A DNA stretch of 64,000 nt, from contig OZ024743.1 in the NCBI GenBank assembly GCA_964016885.1, positions 165,786,610 to 165,850,609 of the forward strand. The letters are read 5' to 3'. The DNA is from Eledone cirrhosa. Taxonomy: Eukaryota; Mollusca; Cephalopoda; Octopoda; Eledonidae. Each line of letters begins with the position of its first letter. The first letter of the stretch is position 1. The notes under the pieces are model-generated. The model made no database searches, was not told where the DNA came from, and worked only from the letters and a program-made list of their open reading frames with translations. The position numbers and the translations under genes were made by a program. Of this stretch, positions 35,508 to 45,795 are shown in pieces.

Positions 35508-35810
35508 AAATATGGTTTTATAAAGATAGTTTACATTTATTAATATTATTGATAGTATACTCCAGAAGAAAAACTGTTGAGTGCTTCTAATCTGTTATAA
35601 ATTAACTTTGTTGAACAATCAACAAATTAAATAACTCATTATATATATACATACATATACAAACTTATACGCTCGCTCATATATGCATATATATGATATA
35701 TATACACCCACATATGAATACATGAAGATTGCAGCGTCTTCACAGATGACTACTGTCTCTTATTGATTCTTCGTTATCATTACATCTGCGTCCATCACTT
35801 CGTAGATGAC
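35508..35810. other. PLE terminal-repeat remainder and AT-rich spacer
   Basis: The first 100 bp match the sequence downstream of the other AT-type HHRs (48900-49000, complement of 42540-42650). The rest is simple TATA/CATA sequence. Confidence 0.6.
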
Positions 35811-35814
35811 TTTG

Positions 35815-36920
35815 TAGGTCAGCTGGAGATCTGCAGGTGACAGAAGAGAGTTGTGCTTTCCACAGGACCTGTGCGGTTACTCTGTGGAACACAATCTTTA
35901 TGTACCACCATGTGTTTTTTTTTTAGCCCGGAACTAGTTCTACACACTTTGTTGCATATCACGCACGATGTTTCGCCAGGTCTTTGTTGAGTAGTGTTGC
36001 AGGTGGTTATCTTTTCATGTGACTTCAGGTGATTAACATAACCTGCCTTTAAGAGGAGTACACTCTGACAGAAATTGCATGTCCAACTACTGATGACTTC
36101 ATCAAGACTGTGACCACAGCCCTTCCGGAGCTGACGCTTCAGTTGTTTATGTTCTAAACGACATGACTCAAAAGTTTTGCAACTGCTCTTTATGCGCTTC
36201 CTCCATTCAACCCTATTTAGAGCTATCTCCTCCCAGTTTTCTATATCAATGGCCAGCTCTTTGAGGCTGTTCTTGATGCTGTCCTTGAAACTCATTTTCG
36301 GTTTGTGTTGATGCCTTCTTCCAAGATGGAGCTCACCGTAAAACAGTTGCTTCCAGATCCTGTTTTCTTTCATGCAGACGATATACCCTGTCCAGCGCAT
36401 TTGAGGTGTTACTTGGGACTCAATGCTTAGACTTTTTGCTTTGATAAGGACATGGATGTCAGGAGTTCTGTCTTGCCACTTGATGTTGAATGTGTGCCTT
36501 AAACATTTCTGCTGAAACGCTCAAATAATTTGGTGTGTTTACGGAATAGTGTCCAGGTTTCGGCGGAGTATAAAAGGAGCAAACAGAACACATGATCTAT
36601 ACACACACACCTTGGTATTGTTGGTAATGTTGTGATGTTCCCAACTCTCTTTTCCAATTTTCCAAAGGCAGCAGAGGCCTTCTTGATGCGCAGATGTATT
36701 TCAGCATCCATGGAGCCTTCGTTTGAGAAGACAAATTTATCTACTACTCCCAACCTGGTTCTATCAACCATGATGTGGGGTTCAGTATATGGTTTTCCAG
36801 GAGCGGGGGTAAACATTACTTTGGTCTTTTTAATGCTAATTGTAAGCCCAGATGCTGTACACGAGGATGAAAAACGGTCCAAGTGTTGCATGCCAGCTTC
36901 TGTGTGTGCTCAGAAGACAT
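35815..36920 (-). pseudogene. RTE-like LINE fragment: RT end and two zinc fingers
   Basis: From the 5' side (right), 36891-36499 reads the region after the RT catalytic box (MQHLDRFSSSCTASGLTISI, KTKVMFTP, LLYSAETWTLFRKH). After a frameshift near 36480-36500, 36400-35819 reads MRWTGYIVCMKENRIWKQLF, YGELHLGRR and RVEWRKRIKSSC, then two C2H2 fingers (CNFCQSVLLLKAGYVNHLKSH and CVICNKVCRTSSGLKKKHMVVH, read in parts). The element is 5'-truncated at about 36920. The fingers probably bind nucleic acid. The clade is assigned from general resemblance only. Confidence 0.7.
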
Positions 36921-37221
36921 ACATACGTACAAACATAGTGGCTGCAAACTCTGCTAAGAGTATTGCAATCGCTTGTCAGATTACAGAAAATGGTGCACCT
37001 TTCACTCCCAGGTGGGCAAAAAAAGTACTATTTGGATGGCTGTTGACTCTGTTGAGTTCCTCCGCCCTTTGTCGTGTCTTGTATTTCATCCCGCAGGGTG
37101 TCGAAATATCACCCTCCTCACCAAGCAATATTGGTGGGGTTGCCGGTTTAGTCGCCGACGACCCGACCATGGGACAGATTGTAATGGGTTACATGTTAGC
37201 AATAGCACTCGAGAGCGACCT
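36921..37221 (+). repeat. Dispersed repeat ending in CATA, third copy
   Basis: 36930-37010 resembles 23905-23960 (tggtggctgcaaactc, gagtatt). 37026-37210 matches 24313-24510 (gccggtttagtcgccgacga, gacctaacatacatac). It again ends in a short CATA run followed at once by an RLE-LINE fragment. Confidence 0.7.
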
Positions 37222-38165
37222 AACATACATACATATTTAAGAAAAACATTGTCATTGGGACTCTCTGTGCACAATAAAATAGTGGCTCACAATGTGTTTG
37301 CTGTGCCTGTCCTAGCACCAACGTTTGGAAAACTCGATTGGACGAGAGACGAAATCCGAGCAATTGATGTTAAAACTCGAAAAATCCTAAACAACACTGG
37401 AAACTTCCACATCAACCGTGACATATACCGCCTCAACTTGAAACATAATCAGAGAGGCAGAAGCCTATCATCAGTCCAGACAGCATTTGAGTGCCGCATC
37501 ATATCCCTCCAGCAACATTTATGAACCTCCAAACGTAGGAGCCCATCTATTGAGCACGTCTGTCTACACGAGACAAATAAAATCATGAGAGTTGAGAAGG
37601 AGCTCCTTGAGAGGTCATGCACAGATATGTTGCCAGGACGCTCCAGAGTGAGAGTAATAAAGATAAGCAAAGTAGTCTACCTTGGACCAACAACCGCTAT
37701 ATTGGCTGCCACTTTGAAGGATACGCTTTTGCAATCCAAGAACAGGAAATCAACATAAAATACCTATTTCACAAAAGAGACAGGAATGCAGGCAAAAGAC
37801 CTAGATGTGACAAGTGCAGACTCTGCAGAATTAATATAGAAGATGTCACCCATGTCATAAGCAGCTATCCAAAGATGTCATCGCGGTACTATCTACCTAT
37901 GAGGCATGATGTAGTGGCCAAAGCACTGTGCAATGCAATCCGTAGAAAAGATAGCCCCCCGACAATAAACACATTAAAAGCTTCAGAAATGTGGAAGACA
38001 TACACATACATAATATGAAATAGTACTGGTGGAATACTCCAGTCAAAACATCAATAAAATGTAAACATAACAGACCAGATATAATGATATGGGACAGGGA
38101 AAAGAAAAAAAAGCACAGTAGTGGAAGTTAGCTGCCCAGCAGATACCAATATAATATTAAAGTAC
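37222..38165 (+). pseudogene. RLE-LINE fragment, 5'-truncated, decayed
   Basis: Matches the parent LINE from about 27195 onward: VAHNVFAVPVLAPTFGKLDW, EIRAIDVKTRKILNNTGNFH, then a deletion near 37615 that removes about 43 codons and shifts the frame. It continues at 37617-38018 with the Cys/His motif (CRLCRINIEDVTHVISSYP). The nuclease follows with further indels and stops and is cut at about 38160. No 3' UTR. Confidence 0.85.
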
Positions 38166-38348
38166 CTGTTTATGTGATTGTTGTAATTATTTATACTAAA
38201 CTCGTCCTATGGACTGAGTGCTCTTACCCTTGGATGTTTCTACCAAACTTTTACTACAGTATATATATATGTATAAATATATATATATTAGAAAGTGAGG
38301 TTTAATTTACAAAATGAAAAATAACCGAGGTGTCCTACACGAGTGAAA
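38166..38348. other. Short AT-rich spacer
   Basis: TATA microsatellite at about 38259-38290; nothing else recognised. Confidence 0.6.
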
Positions 38349-38350
38349 GT

Positions 38351-38701
38351 ATAAGGAAAAAAGATGAAATCGAAAATGCAACTGGAGTCTTATTTTTAAA
38401 AAAATATATATATTTATTTGGTTCCTTTACCGGTTTCGCAGTTCTTCTGCTTTTCAAAAGTAGAGTTGAGATTGAGGGCTGTGGTTTTTCTCACATCTGG
38501 TTGGTCTTTGAAGACCAGCCAGATGTAAGAAAATGTCCTTGAAGACCAACCAGATTTGAGAAAAACCACAGATCCTCCCTCTCAACTCTACTTTTGAAAA
38601 GCAGAAGAACTGCGAAACCGCGATAGAGGAACCAAATAAATATATATATATTTTTTAAAATAAGACTCCAGTTGCATTTTCGAATTCTTCTTTTTTCCTT
38701 A
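38351..38701. repeat. Long inverted repeat (about 165-bp arms) carrying a hammerhead-like motif
   Basis: Arms 38351-38515 and 38540-38701 are nearly complementary. Each arm contains the motif TTGAAAA, GCAG-loop-CTGC, GAAACC (minus strand 38421-38465, plus strand 38588-38632). No ORF. This resembles two PLE terminal repeats joined head to head. Confidence 0.75.
38421..38465 (-). ncRNA. Hammerhead-like motif, U3/A8 variant
   Basis: Core UUGAAAA, stem II GCAG-AAGAA-CUGC flush against GAAAC, palindromic stem III ACCGGU, triplet GUA. Stem I pairs CUUU with AAGG. The plus-strand mirror copy (38588-38632) has ACCGCGAU in place of ACCGGU. Confidence 0.45.
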
Positions 38702-38728
38702 TATATATATATATACATATATATATAC

Positions 38729-38791
<63 letters not shown>

Positions 38792-38879
38792 ATGGAAAAA
38801 TTTGAACAGGGACAAAACAGAGAGGCAGTACAATAAATGTTTATTAATTTCACGCTCAGGAGAGTGGGGTGTAGGTGGG

Positions 38880-38920
38880 GGACGACGTTTCGGGCATAAG
38901 CCCTTCCTCAGGTGAGAAGT
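38880..38920 (-). ncRNA. Hammerhead ribozyme, GC-rich PLE type
   Basis: Minus strand CTGAGGA (complement of 38905-38911), an unpaired A, stem II GGGC-UUAU-GCCC, then GAAAC and triplet GUC. Stem III is the minimal ACGU. Stem I next to the core is weak. It lies at the 3' end of the GC-rich PLE (40400-42345), as expected for a PLE terminal repeat. Confidence 0.7.
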
Positions 38921-40399
38921 GTGTGGGAACAGAGTTCAAAAGGTGTGTAGGGGAGTGGTGGAGAGACATATAGCGAAAGGAAACGGTGCGAATGAAAAAA
39001 TAACAAATAAAGATAAAAATAAAAATAAAGCATGATCAAAATACAAGGAATGAGATAAATTTAAAAATAAAGGCATGATCAAAATAAACTGAAATTAAAA
39101 GGGGGGTAAACAGGTGGTGGAAGGGTGTGGGGTGAGTAGGGGTGGTGGCGGGTGGAGTGGGGAGAGGGAGACGGGGTGTCCGAGCGGTGAGGGCTGAAGG
39201 TGGTGTGTGCGTGTAGGTGTGCGTGTGTGTGTGTGTGTGTATGTGAAAGTAAGGGTTGGGGGAAGAACGGGGTTGCATGTTCAGGAAGAGGTGTGTGTGG
39301 GGGGTGTTTTTGTGGGTCGGAGTGTCTGTGCGTGTGTGGATAGGGGGTGGGGGGAGAGGAATCAGGAGGCTGAGGGTGTAAATATGTGGTGGAAAGCACC
39401 TGTTGTGGGTGTGGGTGGCGTGTGGAGAAAAGAATTTTTTGGGGGTGTGTGTGGGTGAGTTATATAGGTGATTACGTAAGAGGATGGTTGAAAAGTTGGT
39501 AAATTCCAAGGATGTTTAGTGGATTGGTTGTAAGTCAATTTCTGCGTATGGGTAATCCATGAAGCGGTGGTCGGAAGAGGAAAGATGTGGGGTGCGCGCG
39601 CAACAGGAAGTGGTCAGCAGTGGGAGTGCTGTGGTCTGTTAGTGCTGGGAGGTGGTCAGAGGGCATAGCAGCAGTCGGTGGAATGGTAAGGGGGCGAGGA
39701 TGGGTAGGTGTAAAAGTTGGAGTGAGGAGTGTGTGTGTGTGTGTGTATTAGTAGGGGTGTGTGGGATGAGTGAGTGTGGAGCGAGGGTGTGGGTGGAGCG
39801 GGGAGAGAAGGGTGTGTGTGGTTCTATGGAGGGAGTGTGGTGTACTGGTGTGTGTGTAGTTTGATGAAGAGGTGTTAGTGGGTGTTAGTATACGGGAGGT
39901 AGGGAGGGGTTGAATGCAGGTGTGAGTGGGGGTTAGTGGTGGTAGGGTGTGTAGAGTTGGTGGTGTACGAGGGGTGTGAGTACGTGTGCGTGGGGTTGGG
40001 GGTGTTAGTGATGTTAGTTGCGTGTGGGGTGGGTGGTGTAAGTGGGTGCGTGTGTTCGTGTGCTTGGGGTTAGGGGGTGTTAGTGAGGTTAGTTGCGGGG
40101 TGGTGGGATGGAGGTGTGGGGGTGAGAGGGGGTGGGGGTGAGGGTTAGTGGTGGTAGTAGGGTGTGTGTTTAGTGTGAGCGCGTGTATATATGTGCTGGT
40201 GGGTGTGTGCGTGTGATAAGGAGGGGGAGGAGGAGAAGAGTGTAGGGAAGGGATGTTAGTATGTTAGTTGGGGAAGGGTGGTCAGATGAGGGGTGGAGTG
40301 GAGGTGTTAGTATTGTTAGTGTGGGGTGGGCGGTGAAAAGGAGGGGTGTGTTAGTGGTGTTAGTGGGGGATAAGTGTGGGGGAGGGGGGCGGTCGAACG
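38921..40399 (-). other. GT-rich 3' region of the GC-rich PLE
   Basis: Strongly strand-asymmetric: GT/GGT-rich on plus, CA-rich on minus, made of imperfect repeats such as gttagtggtg. The long frames here encode Pro/Thr/His strings and I do not regard them as genes. It separates the GIY-YIG stop (40400) from the HHR. Confidence 0.65.
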
Positions 40400-42345
40400 C
40401 TAAAGGAATAAGGGTGGGGAGTTCAGGCCGGGGGGAGTGTGGGTCTGTAAGATGAAGATAGTTCGTTGTTCGACCGTAAGGCGATGGGCGGGTGTTCCGT
40501 GGCACTGGAGTAGGCCACAGACTGTGAGATGGCGTGCGGAGTGTCCAGGGCCACCAAAGTGGCGGGCGATGGGGGAACTGCCCCCGAGACGAATATCCCG
40601 GAGGTGCTCCGTGACTCGGTCCGCCAGGCGACGTCCCGTCTGTCCGACATAAGTCGCGCTGCACACCGTGCAGCGAAGTTCGTAGACTAGGTTGGGGGAG
40701 GTGCAGCGGAAGGCATGCCGGACCGAGAGAGAGTGGCCGTTGGGACCCTGGAAGGTGGTGGTGTTGGTGATGTGGGGACAGGTGTTGCAGCGGGGCCTAG
40801 AACAGGGAAAGGAACCGGGGGGGAACAGAGCGTGGGTTGGGGGGTAGGGAGCTGTGGACGAGGAGGGTGCGGAGATTGCGTGCGCGTTTGAAGGAGGGGA
40901 GTGGTGGGGTTGGGAAGATGTGGGAGGTGGAGGGGTCGGACTGGAGGCGTCGGAAGAGGCGGCGGATGGTGCGGTGGAGGGGTAAGGTGGAGGGGTGGTA
41001 GGTGATGGGGAAGGGGAGACGGTGGGTGGGTGTGCGGTGGCGTGGGGTGAGGGTGGTGGAGCGGGGGACAGCACGGGCGCGGGTGAGAGCGGTGTAGACG
41101 AGAGAGGGGGGTAACCTCTGCGGATGAAATGGCTGACTAGGGAAAGGGCCTGGGACTCGAAGTCAGCATCACGGCTACAGAGGCGGCGGATCCTGAGAAG
41201 TTGGGAGTAGGGAATGGAGTGTTTAGTGTGGGTGGGGTGGGAAGAGGTGAAGTCGAGGTAAGAGTGGGAGTCGGTGGGTTTGAAGAAGGCGGAGGTGACG
41301 AGGGAGTGGTGGGAGGGGTCGAAGGCGACGGAGATGTCTAAGAAGTGGACGTGGGTGGTGGAGATAGAGGTGGTGAAGTGGAGGGAGGGGTGGAAGGAGC
41401 AGAAGAAGGAGAGAAAGGAGTCGAGCTGTTCTCGGGTGAGGGTCGTGGCTCCGATACAGTCGTCAATGTAACGACCGTACAGTTCGGGCGTGGGGCCGGT
41501 GTACTGGGCAAAGATTTGGGCCTCAACATGGCCAACAAAAAGGTTGGCATAGTTCGGGCCCATTCTTGTGCCCATGGCTACCCCCGTGACCTGTTGGTTA
41601 AACTCACCCTAGAAGGAGAAACAATTTAGGGTGAGGACCAGCTCGGCGAGGCGAAGGAGGGTGGGGTGGAGGGAATGGGGGAGGGGCGAAGGTCTAGGTA
41701 GTGTTTGAGGGCGCGAAGGCCGTCGGCGTGGGGGATGACTGTATAGAGGGACTTGATGTCTAGGGTGAAGAGGAAGGGCTGTAGGCCGGGTGGGTAGGTG
41801 AAGGAGTCGAAAAGGCGCAGGGCGTGGTTGGTGTCGGAGATGTGAGAGGGGAGGGTGGTGACAAGGGGGGGGGGGGGGGGGAGTCTAGAAAGGCGGAGAT
41901 GAGTTCGGTGGGGCAGTTGCAAGCGGAGACGATGGGGCGGTCGGGGTTGTCGGGTTTGTGGAGTTTGGGGAGGAAGTAGATGGTGGGGGTGCGGGGGGTG
42001 TGGACGATGAGGTGGGAAGCGGTGGGGGGAGGAGGGAGGAGGCGATAAGGTCTTTGATGGTGGAGGAGACTTGCTGTTGGTAGAGGGGGTGGGGTCGGAG
42101 GGTAGAGGGCGGTAAAAGAGGGGGTTACAGAGCTGCCTGAGGGCTTCGGCCGTGTAGAGGTCCGCGCGCCATACCACTACGGCGCCTCCCTTGTCCGCCG
42201 GTTTGATGACGATGTCATCTCGGCTACGGAGGGAGCGGTGAGCGAGGAGTTCACCCCGTAAGATATTGTGCCGTTTGGAACGGTGGCAGAAGTCGAAACG
42301 ATTTACTGCGCTACGGCTGGCATCGACGAAGGCGTCCAGGGTGCT
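40400..42345 (-). pseudogene. Penelope-like element RT + GIY-YIG (GC-rich copy), broken
   Basis: From the right: DDIVIKPADKGGAVVVW (about 42215-42165), a degraded Pro-rich linker, DTNHALRLFDSFTYPPG and FTLDIKSLYTVIPHADG (RT motif A) in 42177-41626. An in-frame TAG follows (about 41607), then MGTRMGPNYANLFVG (motif B) and YGRYIDDCIG (motif C, DD kept) at 41575-41400. After a Pro/Ser linker the frame ends with a Cys/His segment (CSRPRCNTCPHI) and the GIY-YIG domain: LVYELRCTVCSATYVGQTGR... RVTEHL. At least one frameshift is needed upstream of 41640. A poly-G run sits at 41867-41882. The 5' part is truncated. Confidence 0.85.
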
Positions 42346-42426
42346 ATATATTAAAATAACAGATTAAAGTTTAAGTAAGGAATCGCTGCTTTCACCCTTA
42401 TCGAGCCCTCTTTGGATTTTAGTCTT

Positions 42427-42429
<3 letters not shown>

Positions 42430-42510
<81 letters not shown>
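42430..42510. repeat. TA microsatellite
   Basis: AT tract between two PLEs. Confidence 0.95.
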
Positions 42511-42516
<6 letters not shown>

Positions 42517-42522
42517 AAATAT

Positions 42523-43080
42523 CCAGAAGTTATATTTAATTTGTTGGGATTCAACAAGCTTAAACATTTTTATAACTGATATAAAGCAATCAACAAGTTA
42601 GTGGAGTAAATACACAATATATTAATAAATGCAAACTATATTTATAAAACCATATTTATTTTATTATACATATTTCAAGGGCAACCAAGGCAAATTATGG
42701 TGCGCTTTCATCAGATAAAATACAGATTTTTTTTATAAATAAATATTGACAAAAATTTGCGAGAGTTTACAAAAGAATAACCACTTAATTATATTATAAA
42801 AACAATAAGGAAGTGTAAAGGAAGTTAGAAGTGATTTTTTAAGATCTCATATGACTCCAGGGATTAAATGTTATAAAGTTAAAAAGTTAAATATTTTTCA
42901 TCTTAAGAATATAATTAAAATATGAACCATATGTTATTTTATACGAAGTCATAAATTTACTAGCTATAAAGTTAAAAATTTAAAAAAAAATTTATCTTAA
43001 GAATATATTTAAAGCATAAACCATAGGTTATTCCACATATATATATAAAAACCTATATATAAAAATCATATGTTTTTCCA
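42523..43080 (-). repeat. Left arm of a 6.5-kb inverted PLE composite
   Basis: Inverted match to 47765-49027: 'aatttgttgggattcaaca', the HHR, 'cgagagtttaca', 'gatctca-atgactcca', then 'aaaatcatatgtttttcca'. The right arm carries about 600 bp (48117-48715) that this arm lacks. Confidence 0.8.
42658..42721 (-). ncRNA. Hammerhead ribozyme, PLE terminal-repeat type
   Basis: CTGATGA is the complement of 42708-42714; GAAA is the complement of 42673-42676. Stem II is AAG/CUU plus GC-ACCA/UGGU-GC with a bulged U. Stem I is seven base pairs. The cleavage triplet is AUA. Confidence 0.82.
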
Positions 43081-43199
43081 CATATATTAAAAACGTTTGA
43101 AGATATAAAAATATAAAAATATTGGAAGGTATGAAAATAATGGTTTTTCTATATCTTTCAAAGGAATTTTCAAAAGATTTTTCCTAAAACCTTCCGTAA

Positions 43200-44140
43200 G
43201 TTTTTCAAGAAAAATGTTTCAAGCAGTCATATAGATTAATTTGCAAGACCATAAAAGAAATTTTGAAATTTAATTACCAGTTAGATTGATTGCCCCATCT
43301 AAATCGGACCTTGGCATACTTAGCAAGAATATTTTAGATAGAATCATACCACAACTTAAGGAAATATCTTATTTAAAATTATGGAATGGACTAATGAAGT
43401 TATTGACTAGTTTAAGGACATTAAATATAAACATAACAATAAATTCATTCAATTGGATATTGCTAATTATTACTCATCTATCACTCCTAATCTACTTAAT
43501 AAAGCCCTTACATATACATTTAAATATACAAATTTAACTAGCAATGAAATGCACATTATCTTAACTGCACGTAAAACATTAATTAAATTTAGCAACCACC
43601 TTTGGACTAGAGCAGATAGGGATAACAATTTCGATATCACTATGGGGTCATCGGACTCGGCGCAATTAACGGATCTTGTGGGATTTTTATTAACAATACT
43701 TTACATAGGAAAATACTGGAGATGACCGGTGGTTTATATCGTGATGATATGCTATTACTTATTGAAAATAATAATAATTGTGAAATAAATAGGAAAAGAA
43801 AAGAAATTATACAATTTTTTAATAGCGTTAATCTTAAAGTAGAGAATAATTATAAAATAATTAATTTTTTAGATGTAACTTTAAACCTTAATACTGGTCT
43901 TTATTATCCATTTCATAAAATAAATGAGAATTTAAACTATGTTAACTTTAATTCCAATCACCCCAGATCCGTTAAAAACACTATTGTAAATTCTGTGCAG
44001 CAACGTATTTTTAGAATTTCAGCGAATAAAAGTATATTTGAAGATAAAGCACAATATTATAACGAAGCGTTAGGTAGAGCAGGCTATAGTAATGAAATTA
44101 AATACATTGACAATAAGGTTTTAGGAAAAATCTTTTGAAA
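43200..44140 (+). pseudogene. PLE reverse transcriptase fragment (YRDD type)
   Basis: Three frames together read RLIAPSKSDLG-like sequence (from about 43286), QLDIANYYSSITPNLLNKAL (43447-43510, motif A), DITMGSSDSAQLTDLVGF (motif B), then GGLYRDDMLLLIENN (motif C), IINFLDVTLNLNTGLYYPF and ALGRAGYSNEIKYID (to 44138). There are frameshifts near 43380-43450 and 43720. The GIY-YIG part is absent. It is a paralogue of the minus-strand PLE at 45796-47760, in opposite orientation. Confidence 0.82.
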
Positions 44141-44242
44141 ATTCCTTTTATATTTTTATATCTTCAAACGTTTTTAATATATATATCCAAATGTTTATAC
44201 AATATTAAATAAATGGAAAACTATATTTATAAAACCATATTT

Positions 44243-44306
44243 ATTTCATTATATATATTTCGGGGATATCATATTAACAATATGCTATGCCTTCATCAGA
44301 CAAAAT
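44243..44306 (-). ncRNA. Hammerhead ribozyme, PLE terminal-repeat type
   Basis: CTGATGA is the complement of 44293-44299; GAAA is the complement of 44258-44261. Stem II pairs GG-AUA/UAU-CC and CAUAU/AUAUG. Stem I is seven base pairs with two wobbles. Placed between the plus- and minus-strand PLE bodies. Confidence 0.8.
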
Positions 44307-44309
44307 ACA

Positions 44310-44669
44310 ATATAAACAGTTTTATAGATAAATATATTCGACATACCGTGATAAACATCGACTTCATTTGAAGAGGTTTACGCTAGCAGTGAAAATACAG
44401 AGAGAAAGAAAGAGAAAGAAAAGAGGGAAAAAAAGAAAGAAAGACAAAACGAAGAAAAGGAAGAAAAAGAAGAAAAAGAAAAAAGAAGAAATGCATGGAA
44501 CAAAATAGAGAGATGGAAAAATAGATAAAGCGAAGAGCTTCATGTAAAGAGACAGAAAGAGATATATATATATATATAGAGAGAGAGGAAATAGAGATAG
44601 ATACATATATATATATATAGAAAATTAGGTAGTGGGAGGTCATTTTGAGTAAGTGTATCAATGATACAT

Positions 44670-44700
<31 letters not shown>

Positions 44701-45790
44701 GCTCAAGTATTAATGTAAGGGAGATATATAGAGAGATATAGAGAGATATAGAGAGAGAAAAAAAATTTAAAAATAGCCAGACATATTCGAGGCGTAGAAA
44801 ACCCTATGTTTTAATGTATTAGTATTTATAAAACTTACACTACATTGTAAATATCAGTATTCCTGAATGGAACAAGTATTCACAATGTGTGAAAATTCAT
44901 TATCTTATGTTTAGTTTTAAAAAATTCATATGTTTATGTGACAGCTACAAACATCAATGTGAGTCCAACTGATTCACTCCGCAAACTCTAAGTTACCGGA
45001 AAACATTCTCAATGTGGTATAAAAATTTGAGCGCATTATTATTCTTGCGATTACTCTACAAGATTATCTATCAAGCAGAAATAGAGAGCAGATTTCAATA
45101 TACTAATCAAAAATATATATTATATTATAAACAAAACTAAAAATAAAAAGATACCAATAATAATAATAATAAGTAAAAATATATAAAAATATAGAATAGA
45201 AAACTAAAAAAATAATATTACGAAAGAATATTACATAATAAAAATATTGCATATTAAAAATACTACGTATTAAAAAATATTACGTATTAAAAATTTACAT
45301 ATAAAAATATTAAAAATAAAATAAAAATAAAAATATTATAGAATACTACAATACTAAAAGAATAAAAATAAAAATAAAAATAAAAATAAAAAAATAAAAA
45401 TAAAAATAAAAATAAAAATAAACCACAAAGAACAACCCTTCAAAGTTAATTGACAATATATTGCCAAGTTCATTACAAGACAAAGCCAAAAATTATCTAT
45501 CAAATCACATCTAGCAAAGAACATCTCAAAACGATTATGATGTCCAATTATGTCTACATATGTTCCTATATTTAATATAGAAGTTTATCTAGTGTAAGGT
45601 TAATTCAAAAAATTTGGAGCATCGGCTTTTAGGGTAGCTTAATTTTTCATGAGGAATGTTTAGATAAAAATAAAAATAAATAAAATAAAATAAAATAAAA
45701 TAAACAATAAAAAGAGTAAAAAGAGGGAATCAAAGATTTAGGAATCAAAAATTTATCGGCTAGCTCTCACATAAACACAAATCAAACTAA
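44310..45790. other. Purine-rich and AAATA-rich non-coding DNA
   Basis: 44390-44620 is GA-rich; 44668-44700 is ATTT repeats; 45120-45420 and 45665-45720 are AAAAT/AAATA repeats. I see no gene. It probably holds the 3' non-coding end of the minus-strand PLE. Confidence 0.65.
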
Positions 45791-45795
45791 ATATA

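Noticed and set aside
39036..40664. Pro/Thr/His-rich frames in the GT-rich region
   Set aside because: Low-complexity translation of strand-biased repeats with no start context or domain.
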